From positions 40,996 to 104,995 of the forward strand of contig CAMPYH010000004.1 in the NCBI GenBank assembly GCA_946998225.1: a stretch of DNA of 64,000 nucleotides. Direction: 5' to 3'. Below are positions 18,777 through 28,430 of the stretch, piece by piece. The notes beneath the pieces are model-generated. The model was not told where the DNA came from. It searched no databases and saw nothing but the letters and a program-made list of their open reading frames with translations. This stretch comes from an uncultured Clostridiaceae bacterium. GTDB lineage: Bacteria > Bacillota > Clostridia > TANB77 > CAG-508. Numbering within the stretch: position 1 is the stretch's first letter; every line of letters starts with the position of its first letter. The position numbers were made by a program, and so were the translations under genes.

Positions 18777-18802
18777 AAAAAAAGCACATAAGTGCTTTTT
18801 TT
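18777..18802. terminator. bidirectional terminator between gpmI and tRNA-Arg
   Basis: AAAAAAAGCAC and GTGCTTTTTTT around an ATAA loop. T tracts exist on both strands, so it can end gpmI (+) and the tRNA transcript (-), whose CCA end is three bases away. Confidence 0.85.
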
Positions 18803-18804
18803 AA

Positions 18805-18881
<77 letters not shown>

Positions 18882-18892
18882 ATACAAGAAAT

Positions 18893-18921
18893 ATGTTAAC
18901 ACTAAAATTATTTTTTTGCAA
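18893..18921 (-). promoter_or_regulatory. promoter of tRNA-Arg
   Basis: On the minus strand TTGCAA (18921-18916), 17-base spacer, TAACAT (18898-18893). The start of transcription would fall about five bases before the mature tRNA 5' end. Confidence 0.6.
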
Positions 18922-19002
18922 GCATTTTAAAGCATTTTTTTAAAGTTTTTTTGTATTAATTTGTATAAATATATGGTAATATAAAAATATGTGGAGGGAA
19001 AG

Positions 19003-19746
19003 ATGGGAAAGAATAAAGCTTTAATATTTGCGGCTGGAAATGGTACTAGAATGAAACATGTGGTACCAAAGCAATTTATTAAACTTAATGGTTTGCCAGT
19101 TATATTTCATACTATATTAAAATTTGAGAATAATAATTTAATTGATGAAATTTATGTGGTAATTAAAAAAGGATATAAAGAGAGTTTAGAAGAATATTTA
19201 TCTAAATACAATTTAAAAAAGAAAATAACTGTTTTGGAACCTAAAAAAGATGATACAGGATTAGATAGTACTTATTACGGAATAATTGAGGCTTCAAAAA
19301 ATATGGATCCAGATGATATTATTTTAATACATGATGGTGTAAGACCAGTTATATCTGATGAATTAATTAATGAGAATATTAAAGTTTGTAGAGAAAAAGG
19401 AAATGCAATTTCTGTATCTACTTTATTCGAATCACCAGTTGAAATAGATGAAGATGGAAAAATTAAAAGAGTTCTTGAAAGAAAAATGTATAGATTAACT
19501 AAAGCACCACAAACATTTTTTCTTAAAGACATTTTAGTAGCACATGAAAAAATTAGAAAAGAATTTGGAAACTACACAAATTTTACAGATTCCTCAGCGA
19601 TTATGAGATATTTAGGAAATGAATTAAATACAGTTGAGTCATCTAATAGTAATATAAAAATAACTGAAAAAGATGATGTTTTTAAAGTATTAGGACTTTT
19701 AGATGAAGAAAAATATAAAGATGTTTTTGATATAGACATAGAATAA
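19003..19746 (+). CDS. IspD/TarI-family cytidylyltransferase
   Basis: 247 residues. The nucleotide-binding start is ALIFAAGNGTRMKHVVPKQF, followed by IHDGVRPVISDELI near 110 and KAPQTFFLKDI near 170. These fit both IspD (methylerythritol phosphate pathway) and TarI (CDP-ribitol for teichoic acid). The two are hard to separate by eye, and no tarJ/tarL or ispF gene is adjacent. ATG 19003 follows GGAGGG; a GTG at 18991 overlaps that site and is rejected. The next gene follows ten bases after the stop. Confidence 0.75.
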   Translation: MGKNKALIFAAGNGTRMKHVVPKQFIKLNGLPVIFHTILKFENNNLIDEIYVVIKKGYKESLEEYLSKYNLKKKITVLEPKKDDTGLDSTYYGIIEASKNMDPDDIILIHDGVRPVISDELINENIKVCREKGNAISVSTLFESPVEIDEDGKIKRVLERKMYRLTKAPQTFFLKDILVAHEKIRKEFGNYTNFTDSSAIMRYLGNELNTVESSNSNIKITEKDDVFKVLGLLDEEKYKDVFDIDIE

Positions 19747-19756
19747 GAGGTAAATT

Positions 19757-20602
19757 ATTAAATACGTATATATATTATTAATATTAATTTTAATTATAAT
19801 AATTACTTTAATATACATATATAAATCAGATGGATTTAGCAAAAGACTAATAGTTAAAGATATTTTAATTAAAGATAAAAAAGTTAAAAAGCCGTTTTCA
19901 ATAATACTGCTTGCAGATTTGCATTCAAGTTATTATGGAGAAAAACAAATAGAGCTTATATCTGAAATTCAAAAATTAGATTTTGATCTAATCTTTTTAG
20001 CTGGAGATATCGTAGATGATAAAGTCTCTCTTGAAAGAGGATTTGATACAATTAGATATATTAAAGATAAAACAAAAAAACCAATATATTATGTAACAGG
20101 TAATCATGATGGATATATAGATTATATGTATGATGTAAAAGAGCATATTAAAAAGATGGGAGTAAATGTTTTAGAGGGAAATATTTTAAATATAGATCTT
20201 TTTGGAAATAATATAAATATATTAGGCTATGATGATAGAACCATAGGAATAGATCTGTATTATAAAGAACTTGATGATTTAAAAGAAAGTATTAAAGACT
20301 TAAAAGATGATTCTTTAAAACTTTTAATATCACATAGACCTGAAAAACATGAAGAATATGAAGAGCTTAAAGCAGATTATGTTTTTTCAGGACATGCTCA
20401 TGGAGGACAGTGGAAAACTAAAAAAGGAAAAACTGGAATGTATGCACCAGGACAAGGAATGTTTCCAAAATATGTTGATGGATTATATAAAAGAGGTACA
20501 TACAGCCATATAATTACACCAGGACTTGCAAGAGATAATACAAAAGTTCCAAGGATATTTAATCCACCTTGCATAATGCATATAAAATTTAGTTCTATTT
20601 AA
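19757..20602 (+). CDS. membrane-anchored metallophosphoesterase, apparent ATT start
   Basis: 281 residues if started at ATT 19757. Calcineurin-like motifs are complete only with the upstream sequence: ADLHS (DxH), AGDIVDD (GDxxD), GNHDG, SHRPEKH and GHAHGGQ. An N-terminal membrane segment (YVYILLILILIIIITLIYIY) precedes the domain, as in YkuE-type phosphoesterases. The frame has a stop at 19751 and no ATG, GTG or TTG until a TTG at 19919, which lies inside the DxH motif. GAGG at 19747-19750 sits six bases before ATT 19757. The substrate is unknown. Confidence 0.75.
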   Translation: MKYVYILLILILIIIITLIYIYKSDGFSKRLIVKDILIKDKKVKKPFSIILLADLHSSYYGEKQIELISEIQKLDFDLIFLAGDIVDDKVSLERGFDTIRYIKDKTKKPIYYVTGNHDGYIDYMYDVKEHIKKMGVNVLEGNILNIDLFGNNINILGYDDRTIGIDLYYKELDDLKESIKDLKDDSLKLLISHRPEKHEEYEELKADYVFSGHAHGGQWKTKKGKTGMYAPGQGMFPKYVDGLYKRGTYSHIITPGLARDNTKVPRIFNPPCIMHIKFSSI

Positions 20603-20615
20603 ATTAGGAGTTAAA

Positions 20616-23600
20616 ATGGGTATAAAATTTACAGAAGATCAAGAAAAAGCAATAAATGAAAAAGGAAATATATTAGTTGCAGCAGCTGCAGGTTCAGGAA
20701 AAACAGCTGTATTAGTTGAAAGAGTAATAAGGAATATACTTGAAAAAGGTATGAATATAGATGAAATGTTAGTTGTTACATTTACAAAAGCAGCAGCTAC
20801 AGAGATGAGAGAAAAGATACTTGATGCTATATACAAAAAAATGGAAGAAAGTAAAAGCTCACATCTTTCTAAACAAATACTTCTTTTAAATAAAGCAAAC
20901 ATTTCTACAATACATTCATTTTGCTTTAATATTATTAAAGAAAACTTTTATATATTAGGAATATCTCCTGATTCTATAGTAGGTAAAACTGAAGAATTAG
21001 CTATTTTAAAACAAGAAAGTATAGATGAAGTTTTTGATAAATGGTATGAAAAAGAAGATCCAGATTTTAATTCATATATATTTAATTATGCAGGATATAG
21101 AGATGATGAAGATGCTAAAAATGAAATTTTAAAATTCTATAATTTCTTAACAACAATACCTTTTAAAGAAGATTTTGAAAATGATGTAAAAAACTTTCTA
21201 GAGAATAAAGATTTTTTAAAAACAGATATCTTTAAAGACTTTCTAAGTGAGTTTAAAAAAGCTTTAAATGAAGATTATATAGTTATGGAAAAACTATATA
21301 ATGAAATAAAACAAGAAAGTGAATTTTTAGATGAAAAAGCTAAAGATAAAGCATATGAATTTATAAAAGTATTAGATAAAGATTTAAGTGATATAAAGAA
21401 AATTTCTGAAGAAGAAAATTGGGATAATCTAGTAGACATATTTGCTGAAGGCGTTATGGTAGAGGGATGGCCTAGATTTAAAGTAGATATAGAAGATTTA
21501 ACCTTAGCAAAAGATACTAGAAATAAAATAAAAGACAATTTAAAAGATAAGAAAGAAAAATATTTTAATAGAAGAGAAAGTGAAATATATGAAGAAAATT
21601 TAAAGACTAAAAAATTAGTAGAATTATTTTTCAATTTAGCTTTAGATTTTGAAAAAACATATACTGAAAAAAAGAAAAAAGAAAAGATTTTAGATTTTTC
21701 CGATCTTGAAAGATATGCTTTAAAAATACTTATAAGACGTCCAGAAAATGAAGAAGATCTAAAACTAGTAAAAGCAAACGGACAAAATGTAATAGACGGA
21801 AAATATTTAAAAACAGATGAAGCAATAAAACTTACTAAAAGATTTAAAGAAATACAAATAGATGAATACCAAGATATAAACACTATACAAGAATATATAT
21901 TAAATAGTGTTTCAAATTTAAATGCTTTCCAAGTAGGAGACATAAAGCAAAGTATATACATGTTTAGAAATGCAAATCCAAATCTATTTCTAAAAAAATA
22001 TTCAAATTACAAAAAAAATCCAGAAACAAAAGAAGATATTTTAGGGCAAACAATAAAACTATTTAAAAACTTTAGAAGCAGAAGTGAAGTATTAGATTAT
22101 ACTAATTTAGTATTTTCAAAAGTTATGAGTAAAGAATTAGGCGATGTAGAATACAAAGAAGATGAATATTTAAATCTTGGATTTAATTATGAAGAAGTAG
22201 AAGATATATATTCTCCTGAAATAACATATATTGAAACACATAATAATTCTTTAAACACCGATGAATTAGATAGATCTGAAATAGAAGCCATAGAGGATAT
22301 GGAAAAAATAGAGCTGGAAAGTATATATATAAAAAATAAAATTAAAGAAATTATATCTAATAAAATGCCTGTTTATGATAAAAAACAAAATATCTATAGA
22401 CCTATTACATATAAAGATATAGCTATAATTTTAAGAACTAAAAAAGATAAAACTACTGTAATTGAAAAGATATTAAATGAAGCAGGAATACCTGTATATA
22501 ATGAAGAAAGCGAAGGATATTTAAATTCGGTAGAAGTGTCTAAGGTTTTAGATTATTTAAAAATAATAGATAATCCATATTTAGATATAGAGCTTTTAAG
22601 TATTTTAAGATCATATTTTTGGAATTTTACTTTAAGTGATATTACTGAAATTATCGTATACCAAGATGAAAAAGGCACTTTTAATCCAAATAAAAGAATA
22701 TATGAAAAACTAAAAGAATATAGTGAAGAAAAAAATGGTGAAGTTAAAAACAAAGAACTTTTAGAAAAGACTAAAAATTTTATAAATACAATTAATATGT
22801 ATCAAGATATAGCTAAATACTATAACACCCTAAATTTAATATATAAAATAATATATGAAACAGGATATATAGATTTTGTGCTTTTCCAAAATAATGGAAA
22901 TATAAAAGCATTAAATCTTAAACTGTTTATAGATAAAGCATTTGAATATGAAAAAAGGGGAATAACTAATATAAAAAAATTAGTATCATTTTTAGAAAAA
23001 GTAGAAATAAAAGGTGATGAAGAAAGTGCAAAACTAATAGGTGAAGATGAAGATGTTGTAAGAATAATGACAATGCATAAAAGTAAAGGTTTAGAGTTTC
23101 CTGTTGTATTTTTACCAGATTTAGGAAAAGGTTTTAATGAAAAAGATTTAACAAATAAAATAATATATGATGAAAAACTTGGAATAGCGGCAGAATATAG
23201 TGATCTTGAACATGGAATTAGATATTCATCTGTTCTTCAAAATATATTTAAAACAAAAATATTTAGAAATTTAGTATCTGAGGAATTAAGAATACTTTAT
23301 GTTGCTCTTACAAGAGCTAGAGAAAAATTGTATCTTGTAGGATGTGTAAAAGAATATTCTGCAGAAATGGAAAAGATAGCTCAAAAAGAAAAAATGTATT
23401 TAAATACTCCAAATCTTTCAAAAGAATATATTAAAAGTAATAAAAGCTTTTTAAATATTTTAACAATTGCAAACAATGAAATTAAAAAGGATGAAAGATT
23501 AAATAAACTATTTAATTTAAAAACAAATGTAGAAACAAAAGAAAGTTTAAATTTAATAGAAACATTAAATGAAAACAAAAAAGATGAAGAATTAAAAGAA

Positions 23601-24347
23601 AAAATATTAGAAATTAAGAACTTTAAGCTAGATGATACAGAAAAAGAAAAATATAAAGATGAAATAGAATATGTAAAAAACATACTTGACTCTAATATTG
23701 AAAAAGAAAATATTATAGAAAATGAAATAGAACTTTTCCAAAAAATGTCTGTTTCAAAAATAACTCAAGGTGATGCTGTAAATTTTGAAAGACCTAAGAT
23801 AATGAGTGAAGAAAAATTATCTGGTAAAGAAAGAGGAGATATTATACATAATATCTTTAAGAATTTAGACTTTAGAAAAACTTGGGAAGAAAGTGAACTT
23901 TATGAGTATTTATCTAATTTAAATTTAGGAGAAAATGAATTTAAAGTTGTAGATAAGACTATGTTTTCTAAATTTTTAAATAGTGATATTTATGGAAGAA
24001 TAAAAGACGCAAAAGAGATTAAAAAAGAAGAAAATTTTTATTTTACAATTTCAAAAAATGAATTAATGAATTTTTTAAATAATAAAGGTAACAAAGATAT
24101 AAAAGATGATGAAAATATATTAATTCAAGGTGTCATAGACTTATATTTTATAGATAGAAATGATAATATTGTTTTAATAGATTACAAAACAGATAGTGGA
24201 AGTAAAGATAATTTAAAAGAAATGCTTATAAAAAATTATGGACTTCAATTAAAACTATATAGTCTGGTTTTAGAAAAATTATATGGTAAAAAAGTAGATG
24301 AGATATATATTTATTCCACTAAATTAAATGAATTTATTAGATTGTAA
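20616..24347 (+). CDS. addA: ATP-dependent helicase/nuclease subunit A
   Basis: 1243 residues. UvrD-type helicase with Walker A AAAGSGKT near residue 23, VVTFTKAAATEMREK, QIDEYQDIN near 415, MTMHKSKGLEFPVV near 820 and VALTRAREKLYL. The C-terminal RecB-type nuclease motif is GVIDLYF followed by LIDYKTD near 1187 and a QLKLYS helix. AddA works with AddB in recombinational repair of double-strand breaks. addB, normally just upstream, is not in this window. Start ATG with TAGGAG ten bases upstream. Confidence 0.95.
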   Translation: MGIKFTEDQEKAINEKGNILVAAAAGSGKTAVLVERVIRNILEKGMNIDEMLVVTFTKAAATEMREKILDAIYKKMEESKSSHLSKQILLLNKANISTIHSFCFNIIKENFYILGISPDSIVGKTEELAILKQESIDEVFDKWYEKEDPDFNSYIFNYAGYRDDEDAKNEILKFYNFLTTIPFKEDFENDVKNFLENKDFLKTDIFKDFLSEFKKALNEDYIVMEKLYNEIKQESEFLDEKAKDKAYEFIKVLDKDLSDIKKISEEENWDNLVDIFAEGVMVEGWPRFKVDIEDLTLAKDTRNKIKDNLKDKKEKYFNRRESEIYEENLKTKKLVELFFNLALDFEKTYTEKKKKEKILDFSDLERYALKILIRRPENEEDLKLVKANGQNVIDGKYLKTDEAIKLTKRFKEIQIDEYQDINTIQEYILNSVSNLNAFQVGDIKQSIYMFRNANPNLFLKKYSNYKKNPETKEDILGQTIKLFKNFRSRSEVLDYTNLVFSKVMSKELGDVEYKEDEYLNLGFNYEEVEDIYSPEITYIETHNNSLNTDELDRSEIEAIEDMEKIELESIYIKNKIKEIISNKMPVYDKKQNIYRPITYKDIAIILRTKKDKTTVIEKILNEAGIPVYNEESEGYLNSVEVSKVLDYLKIIDNPYLDIELLSILRSYFWNFTLSDITEIIVYQDEKGTFNPNKRIYEKLKEYSEEKNGEVKNKELLEKTKNFINTINMYQDIAKYYNTLNLIYKIIYETGYIDFVLFQNNGNIKALNLKLFIDKAFEYEKRGITNIKKLVSFLEKVEIKGDEESAKLIGEDEDVVRIMTMHKSKGLEFPVVFLPDLGKGFNEKDLTNKIIYDEKLGIAAEYSDLEHGIRYSSVLQNIFKTKIFRNLVSEELRILYVALTRAREKLYLVGCVKEYSAEMEKIAQKEKMYLNTPNLSKEYIKSNKSFLNILTIANNEIKKDERLNKLFNLKTNVETKESLNLIETLNENKKDEELKEKILEIKNFKLDDTEKEKYKDEIEYVKNILDSNIEKENIIENEIELFQKMSVSKITQGDAVNFERPKIMSEEKLSGKERGDIIHNIFKNLDFRKTWEESELYEYLSNLNLGENEFKVVDKTMFSKFLNSDIYGRIKDAKEIKKEENFYFTISKNELMNFLNNKGNKDIKDDENILIQGVIDLYFIDRNDNIVLIDYKTDSGSKDNLKEMLIKNYGLQLKLYSLVLEKLYGKKVDEIYIYSTKLNEFIRL

Positions 24348-24363
24348 AGGATATTAACCAAAG

Positions 24364-25257
24364 ATGAAAAGAGATAAAAATATAAATACATTAAAGGTGT
24401 TTAAAATTGGATTTGGCATTTTACTTTTAATAATATTAATGCTTGCATTTATATATTTAATTAAAAAAAGTAATATTAGAATAGGTAAAAGCAAAATTAA
24501 AAATCCTGAAATAACTTTTAATACAAGTATGGGGAGTTTTACAGCAGAACTATATCCAGATAAAGCACCAGATACTGTGAGAAATATTTTAGCACTTGCT
24601 AAAAGCGGATATTATAATAACAAAATAATATATGGAAAAGATGTGCTAGCAATGCATCTTGGAAGAATAAAAAATGGTCTTCAAGATGAACCAACACTTT
24701 CTGTAATAGATCAAAATATTAAAAAAGGATCAAGTGAAGATATAAAATATAGTATTAAAGGTGAGTTTTCAGCAAATGGATATAATAAAAATACTTTAGC
24801 ACATGAAAGATATACATTATCTATTGCAAGACCTGATTACACTAAAATAATGGCTAATTTAAAAGAGCAAAGTTATAATGCAGGAAATAGTAATATATTA
24901 ATTGTATTAAGAGCTGGAGAGCAGCTAAACGGAAATTATGCAGCGTTTGGAAAAATTATAAAAGGACAAGATGTAATAGATAAAATAGAAGAATTAGAAC
25001 TTAAAGATTTAGAGCGTATGGATAAAATGGTTAAAGAAGAAAAAAATCCAGAAAAAAAGAAACAAATGGAAAAAGCTTTTGCACAAAAACTTTTAGCATT
25101 AAATGGATTTGTAAATCCACCTGTAATAGAAAATGTTACCATAGATACAAAAGGGGTTAAATATAACTTACCTAAATATATTAAGGCATTTAACCTTGAA
25201 GAATATGTAGCTGAAAGATACAAGGTAAGCCCTGAAGAAACTAAAATCAAAAGATAG
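24364..25257 (+). CDS. membrane-anchored cyclophilin-type peptidyl-prolyl isomerase-like protein
   Basis: 297 residues with a signal-anchor at about 17-36. The cyclophilin core begins FNTSMGSFTAELYPDKAP and runs through TVRNILALAKSGYYNNKIIYG to YAAFGKIIKGQDVIDKIEEL. The usual catalytic FHRVI and GSQFFI segments are replaced by GKDVLAMHLGRI and NSNILIVL, so activity is doubtful. It would sit on the outer face of the membrane and could help fold secreted proteins. A charged helix and a C-terminal extension follow the domain. Confidence 0.75.
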   Translation: MKRDKNINTLKVFKIGFGILLLIILMLAFIYLIKKSNIRIGKSKIKNPEITFNTSMGSFTAELYPDKAPDTVRNILALAKSGYYNNKIIYGKDVLAMHLGRIKNGLQDEPTLSVIDQNIKKGSSEDIKYSIKGEFSANGYNKNTLAHERYTLSIARPDYTKIMANLKEQSYNAGNSNILIVLRAGEQLNGNYAAFGKIIKGQDVIDKIEELELKDLERMDKMVKEEKNPEKKKQMEKAFAQKLLALNGFVNPPVIENVTIDTKGVKYNLPKYIKAFNLEEYVAERYKVSPEETKIKR

Positions 25258-25271
25258 TATTTGGAGTTAAA

Positions 25272-26144
25272 ATGAATAAAAAAGAATTTGATGAACTTAC
25301 AAGAAAGTTTAGAATAGATATTTTAGAGATGGTATATAATGCTGGATCTGGACATATTGGTGGAAGCTTTTCAGTAATAGATCTTTTAACATATATATAT
25401 TTTGTGGATTCAAATATAAGTGAAAGTATTAAAAAATACAAAGATGTTTTTTTAGAAAAAAGTTTTAATGAACTTTCAAAAGAAAGAGAAAGTATAGACA
25501 AAGTTATTCTTTCTAAAGGACATGCTTCACCTGCTATGTATAGTATATTAATTAAATTAGGAGCAATTGATCCAAAAGAATTTTATTCTTTTAGAAGAGT
25601 TGATGGAATATTAGAAGGACATGTTTCAAAACATGCAAGCAATTTTATAGACTACTCAGGCGGATCATTAGGACAAGGTTTATCTTTCGGAGTAGGTGTT
25701 GCAAAATATTTTAAAGATAAAAACATAGATAGAAATATATATGTAATTTTAGGTGATGGAGAGCTTGATGAAGGACAAAATTATGAGGCTTTAGCTCTTG
25801 CAAATAAGTTAAAATTAGATAATCTTTGTGTAATTATAGACAAAAACAAAGTCCAATTAGATGGAACAACAGATGAAATAATGCCGCTACTGGATTTAAA
25901 TAAAAAGATTGAATCATTTGGTTTAAATGTAGTAAGTGGTGATGGTCATAATTTTAATGATCTAAAACGTGTGATGGATATGTATCATAAAAATAAAGGA
26001 AAAGGTAAACCTTTTTGCATTATACTTGATACAGTTAAAGGCAAAGGCGTATCTTTTATGGAAAATACATATAAATGGCATGGTAAAGCACCAAATGAAA
26101 AAGAATATGAAGATGCTATAAGAGAATTAGGAGGTCTTAATTGA
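25272..26144 (+). CDS. transketolase, N-terminal (TPP-binding) subunit
   Basis: 290 residues. The thiamine diphosphate region GDGELDEGQNYEA is near 160, with DKNKVQLDG after it; GHIGGSFSVIDLL and SKGHASPAMY near the start are typical. Many clostridia and archaea split transketolase into two genes; this is the first half. The stop TGA is one of only two TGA stops I found in the window and overlaps the TTG start of the second half (TTGA), suggesting coupled, equimolar translation. Confidence 0.95.
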   Translation: MNKKEFDELTRKFRIDILEMVYNAGSGHIGGSFSVIDLLTYIYFVDSNISESIKKYKDVFLEKSFNELSKERESIDKVILSKGHASPAMYSILIKLGAIDPKEFYSFRRVDGILEGHVSKHASNFIDYSGGSLGQGLSFGVGVAKYFKDKNIDRNIYVILGDGELDEGQNYEALALANKLKLDNLCVIIDKNKVQLDGTTDEIMPLLDLNKKIESFGLNVVSGDGHNFNDLKRVMDMYHKNKGKGKPFCIILDTVKGKGVSFMENTYKWHGKAPNEKEYEDAIRELGGLN

Positions 26145-27079
26145 AAGCTACACGAGAATCGTATGGAGAGTTTTTAAAAGAATTAAAAAAAGATAATGTA
26201 TATGTACTTGATGCAGATTTATCTTCATCTACAAAAACAATTGAATTTAAAAATGTTCATCCAGATAAATTTATAAACTGCGGAATAGCAGAAGCAAGTA
26301 TGGTAAGTACTGCAGCAGGGCTTGCAAGTATGGGTAATCTTGTTTTTTGTTCATCTTTTGGAGCTTTTCTTCCAGGAAAAGTATATGATCAAATAAGACA
26401 AAGTATTGCATATAATGATACCAATGTAAAAATATGTAGTACACATAATGGAATATCTTCTGGAGAAGATGGACCTACACATCAAATGCTTGAAGATGTT
26501 TCATTAATGAGAGCAATGCCTAATATGAGAGTATTTGTTCCAAGTGATGATATATCTACAAAAAGCATTTTAAATCTTTTAGCAAGTGATAAAAAACCAG
26601 CATATGTAAGACTTTCTAGAAAAAAGACTAGAGAAATATATAAAGAAGAAGACTCTAGAGCTTTTTATTTAGGATCATCATATACACATGGTAATGGAAC
26701 AGATATATGTATAATTACAAATGGAGATGTTTTAGAAATTGCACTTGATGCAAAAGAAATGCTTGAGAAGGAAAATATATCTGTAAGAGTATTAGACATG
26801 TATTCTGTAAAACCAATAGATGAAGAAAATATAGTTAAATCTTTTAATGAATGTAAAAACATATTGGTTGTAGAAAACCATACAAGATATGGCGGACTTT
26901 ATGGAGCTGTATGTGAGGTAAGTGCTAAAACTTGCCCTAAAAGAGTATATAATATATCTATAGATAGATTTGGAAAATCTGGTAAAGAAGATGAAGTATA
27001 TAGATATTTTGGACTAAGTAAAGAAAATATATATAATAAAATAAAAAAGATAATTAGGGGAGAAATTATTGAGGAATAA
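26141..27079 (+). CDS. transketolase, C-terminal subunit
   Basis: 312 residues covering the pyrimidine-binding and C-terminal domains: NCGIAEASMVSTAAGLA, THNGISSGEDGPTHQ and VVENHTRYGGLYGA are characteristic. TTG start overlaps the previous stop by four bases, with AGGAGG upstream. Together the pair makes the non-oxidative pentose phosphate enzyme. The gene overlaps the next by 11 bases. Confidence 0.95.
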   Translation: MKATRESYGEFLKELKKDNVYVLDADLSSSTKTIEFKNVHPDKFINCGIAEASMVSTAAGLASMGNLVFCSSFGAFLPGKVYDQIRQSIAYNDTNVKICSTHNGISSGEDGPTHQMLEDVSLMRAMPNMRVFVPSDDISTKSILNLLASDKKPAYVRLSRKKTREIYKEEDSRAFYLGSSYTHGNGTDICIITNGDVLEIALDAKEMLEKENISVRVLDMYSVKPIDEENIVKSFNECKNILVVENHTRYGGLYGAVCEVSAKTCPKRVYNISIDRFGKSGKEDEVYRYFGLSKENIYNKIKKIIRGEIIEE

Positions 27080-28430
27080 TAGGATAGACGAGATACAAAG
27101 GAAATATAAAACTGGTAAATATAAGAAAAAAGAAGAAGAAACAAGAGTAAAAATAGAAGAGGCGGAATACAAACTTAAAAACAAATCTAAAAATAAGAAA
27201 AAAAGCCTTAATGAAAAACTAAATATTCCTCTTCTTAGAATTTATATACCACTTTTGTTTTTAATATCTACAATAATAATAATTTCAATTTTTCAAAATA
27301 GAGATCTTAAAAGTTATGTATCAAAACTAATAATAGATAATAAAGAAGTAGCAACAAATGCTCCAATATATTTAAAAAAAGATGGAGAGATTTTACTAAA
27401 TCAATCTGAAAGAGATAAAGCAGTAATATATATATCTATAGAAGATATAAAAAAACATATAAATAAAAATCTATTATATAATGAAAAAGAAAAAGAAATT
27501 GTTTTAACTAGCAAAACTAATCTTATACAAATACTTCTTGAAAAGGGTGATCTTAATATAAATGGAAGTAAAACAAAACTAAAAGAAAAGATTTTTAAAG
27601 AAGGAATATATACATATATACCAGTAAATGAAATTATAGATAAGCTAGGTTATGATTTAATAATCTCTGAAGAGTTTAATGTAATATTAGACAATAAAGA
27701 AAAAGGACTTAAAACATTAAAACTTAAAGAAAATACAGATTTAAAAAATGGTAAAAATATTTTTGCTAAAAAAATAATGGAATTAAATGAGAAAGATACG
27801 TATATTCTAGTAGAAGAATTTCCTAAGGTTGTAAAAATTAGAACAAAAGGCGGAATATATGGATATATAAATAAAAACAAAATACAAAATATAGTTGCTG
27901 TAAAAAAAGAAGAAAAAGAAGCTAAAAAAGAAAACTATAATTTTATATTTAATTACCAAAGTCCTGGAGACAATCCAGATTTTATAGTTAAAGACAAAAA
28001 TAAAAAAAATGCAGTACTTTCTAATATGTTTAAAGTAGAACTTGATTCAAATGGATTTAAGATTAAAGAAAATTTTGATATGAAATCTGAATCATATAAT
28101 AAATATATAAATAAGATTGTAAATTATGAAAACATGGAAGTATTTGCAAAAATATATATAACCAAAGATGCGTCAAAGAAACTTGATACATTTAACTATA
28201 GAATAGATCTTATACAAAAAATAGCAGATAAATTAAAAGAATATAATTTAGATAAAGTATTTATAGATTTTGAAGATACAAAAGATCCAGCAGCAATATC
28301 TAGATTTTTAATAGAGCTTAAATCAATAATAAATAATAGTTCTAAAAAAACATTAGCACTTCCAGATAAAGATATATTTAAAGTAGAAGTATTATATGAT
28401 ATTGTAGATTATAATATTAAGGTAGATTAA
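27069..28430 (+). CDS. membrane-anchored protein ending in a partial GH18-like domain
   Basis: 453 residues, TTG start with GGGGAG upstream. A basic cytoplasmic N-terminus precedes a membrane segment (about 57-76). Then comes a region resembling copper-amine-oxidase N-terminal-like and SH3-like domains of YaaH-type wall proteins (EGIYTYIPVNEIIDKLGYD; FPKVVKIRTKGGIYGYI). The C-terminal part starts NFIFNYQSPGDNPD and reaches LDKVFIDFED, equivalent to the GH18 active-site DGINIDFE. It stops about 60 residues later, so half of the barrel is missing. It may be a truncated hydrolase or a binding-only protein. Confidence 0.55.
   Translation: MRNNRIDEIQRKYKTGKYKKKEEETRVKIEEAEYKLKNKSKNKKKSLNEKLNIPLLRIYIPLLFLISTIIIISIFQNRDLKSYVSKLIIDNKEVATNAPIYLKKDGEILLNQSERDKAVIYISIEDIKKHINKNLLYNEKEKEIVLTSKTNLIQILLEKGDLNINGSKTKLKEKIFKEGIYTYIPVNEIIDKLGYDLIISEEFNVILDNKEKGLKTLKLKENTDLKNGKNIFAKKIMELNEKDTYILVEEFPKVVKIRTKGGIYGYINKNKIQNIVAVKKEEKEAKKENYNFIFNYQSPGDNPDFIVKDKNKKNAVLSNMFKVELDSNGFKIKENFDMKSESYNKYINKIVNYENMEVFAKIYITKDASKKLDTFNYRIDLIQKIADKLKEYNLDKVFIDFEDTKDPAAISRFLIELKSIINNSSKKTLALPDKDIFKVEVLYDIVDYNIKVD

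Noticed and set aside
19919..20602. TTG at 19919 as phosphoesterase start
   Set aside because: It cuts through the metal-binding DxH motif and has no ribosome binding site.
21275..21961. 228-codon minus-strand frame opposite addA
   Set aside because: Shadow frame; low-complexity Ser/Phe/Lys composition and no start context.
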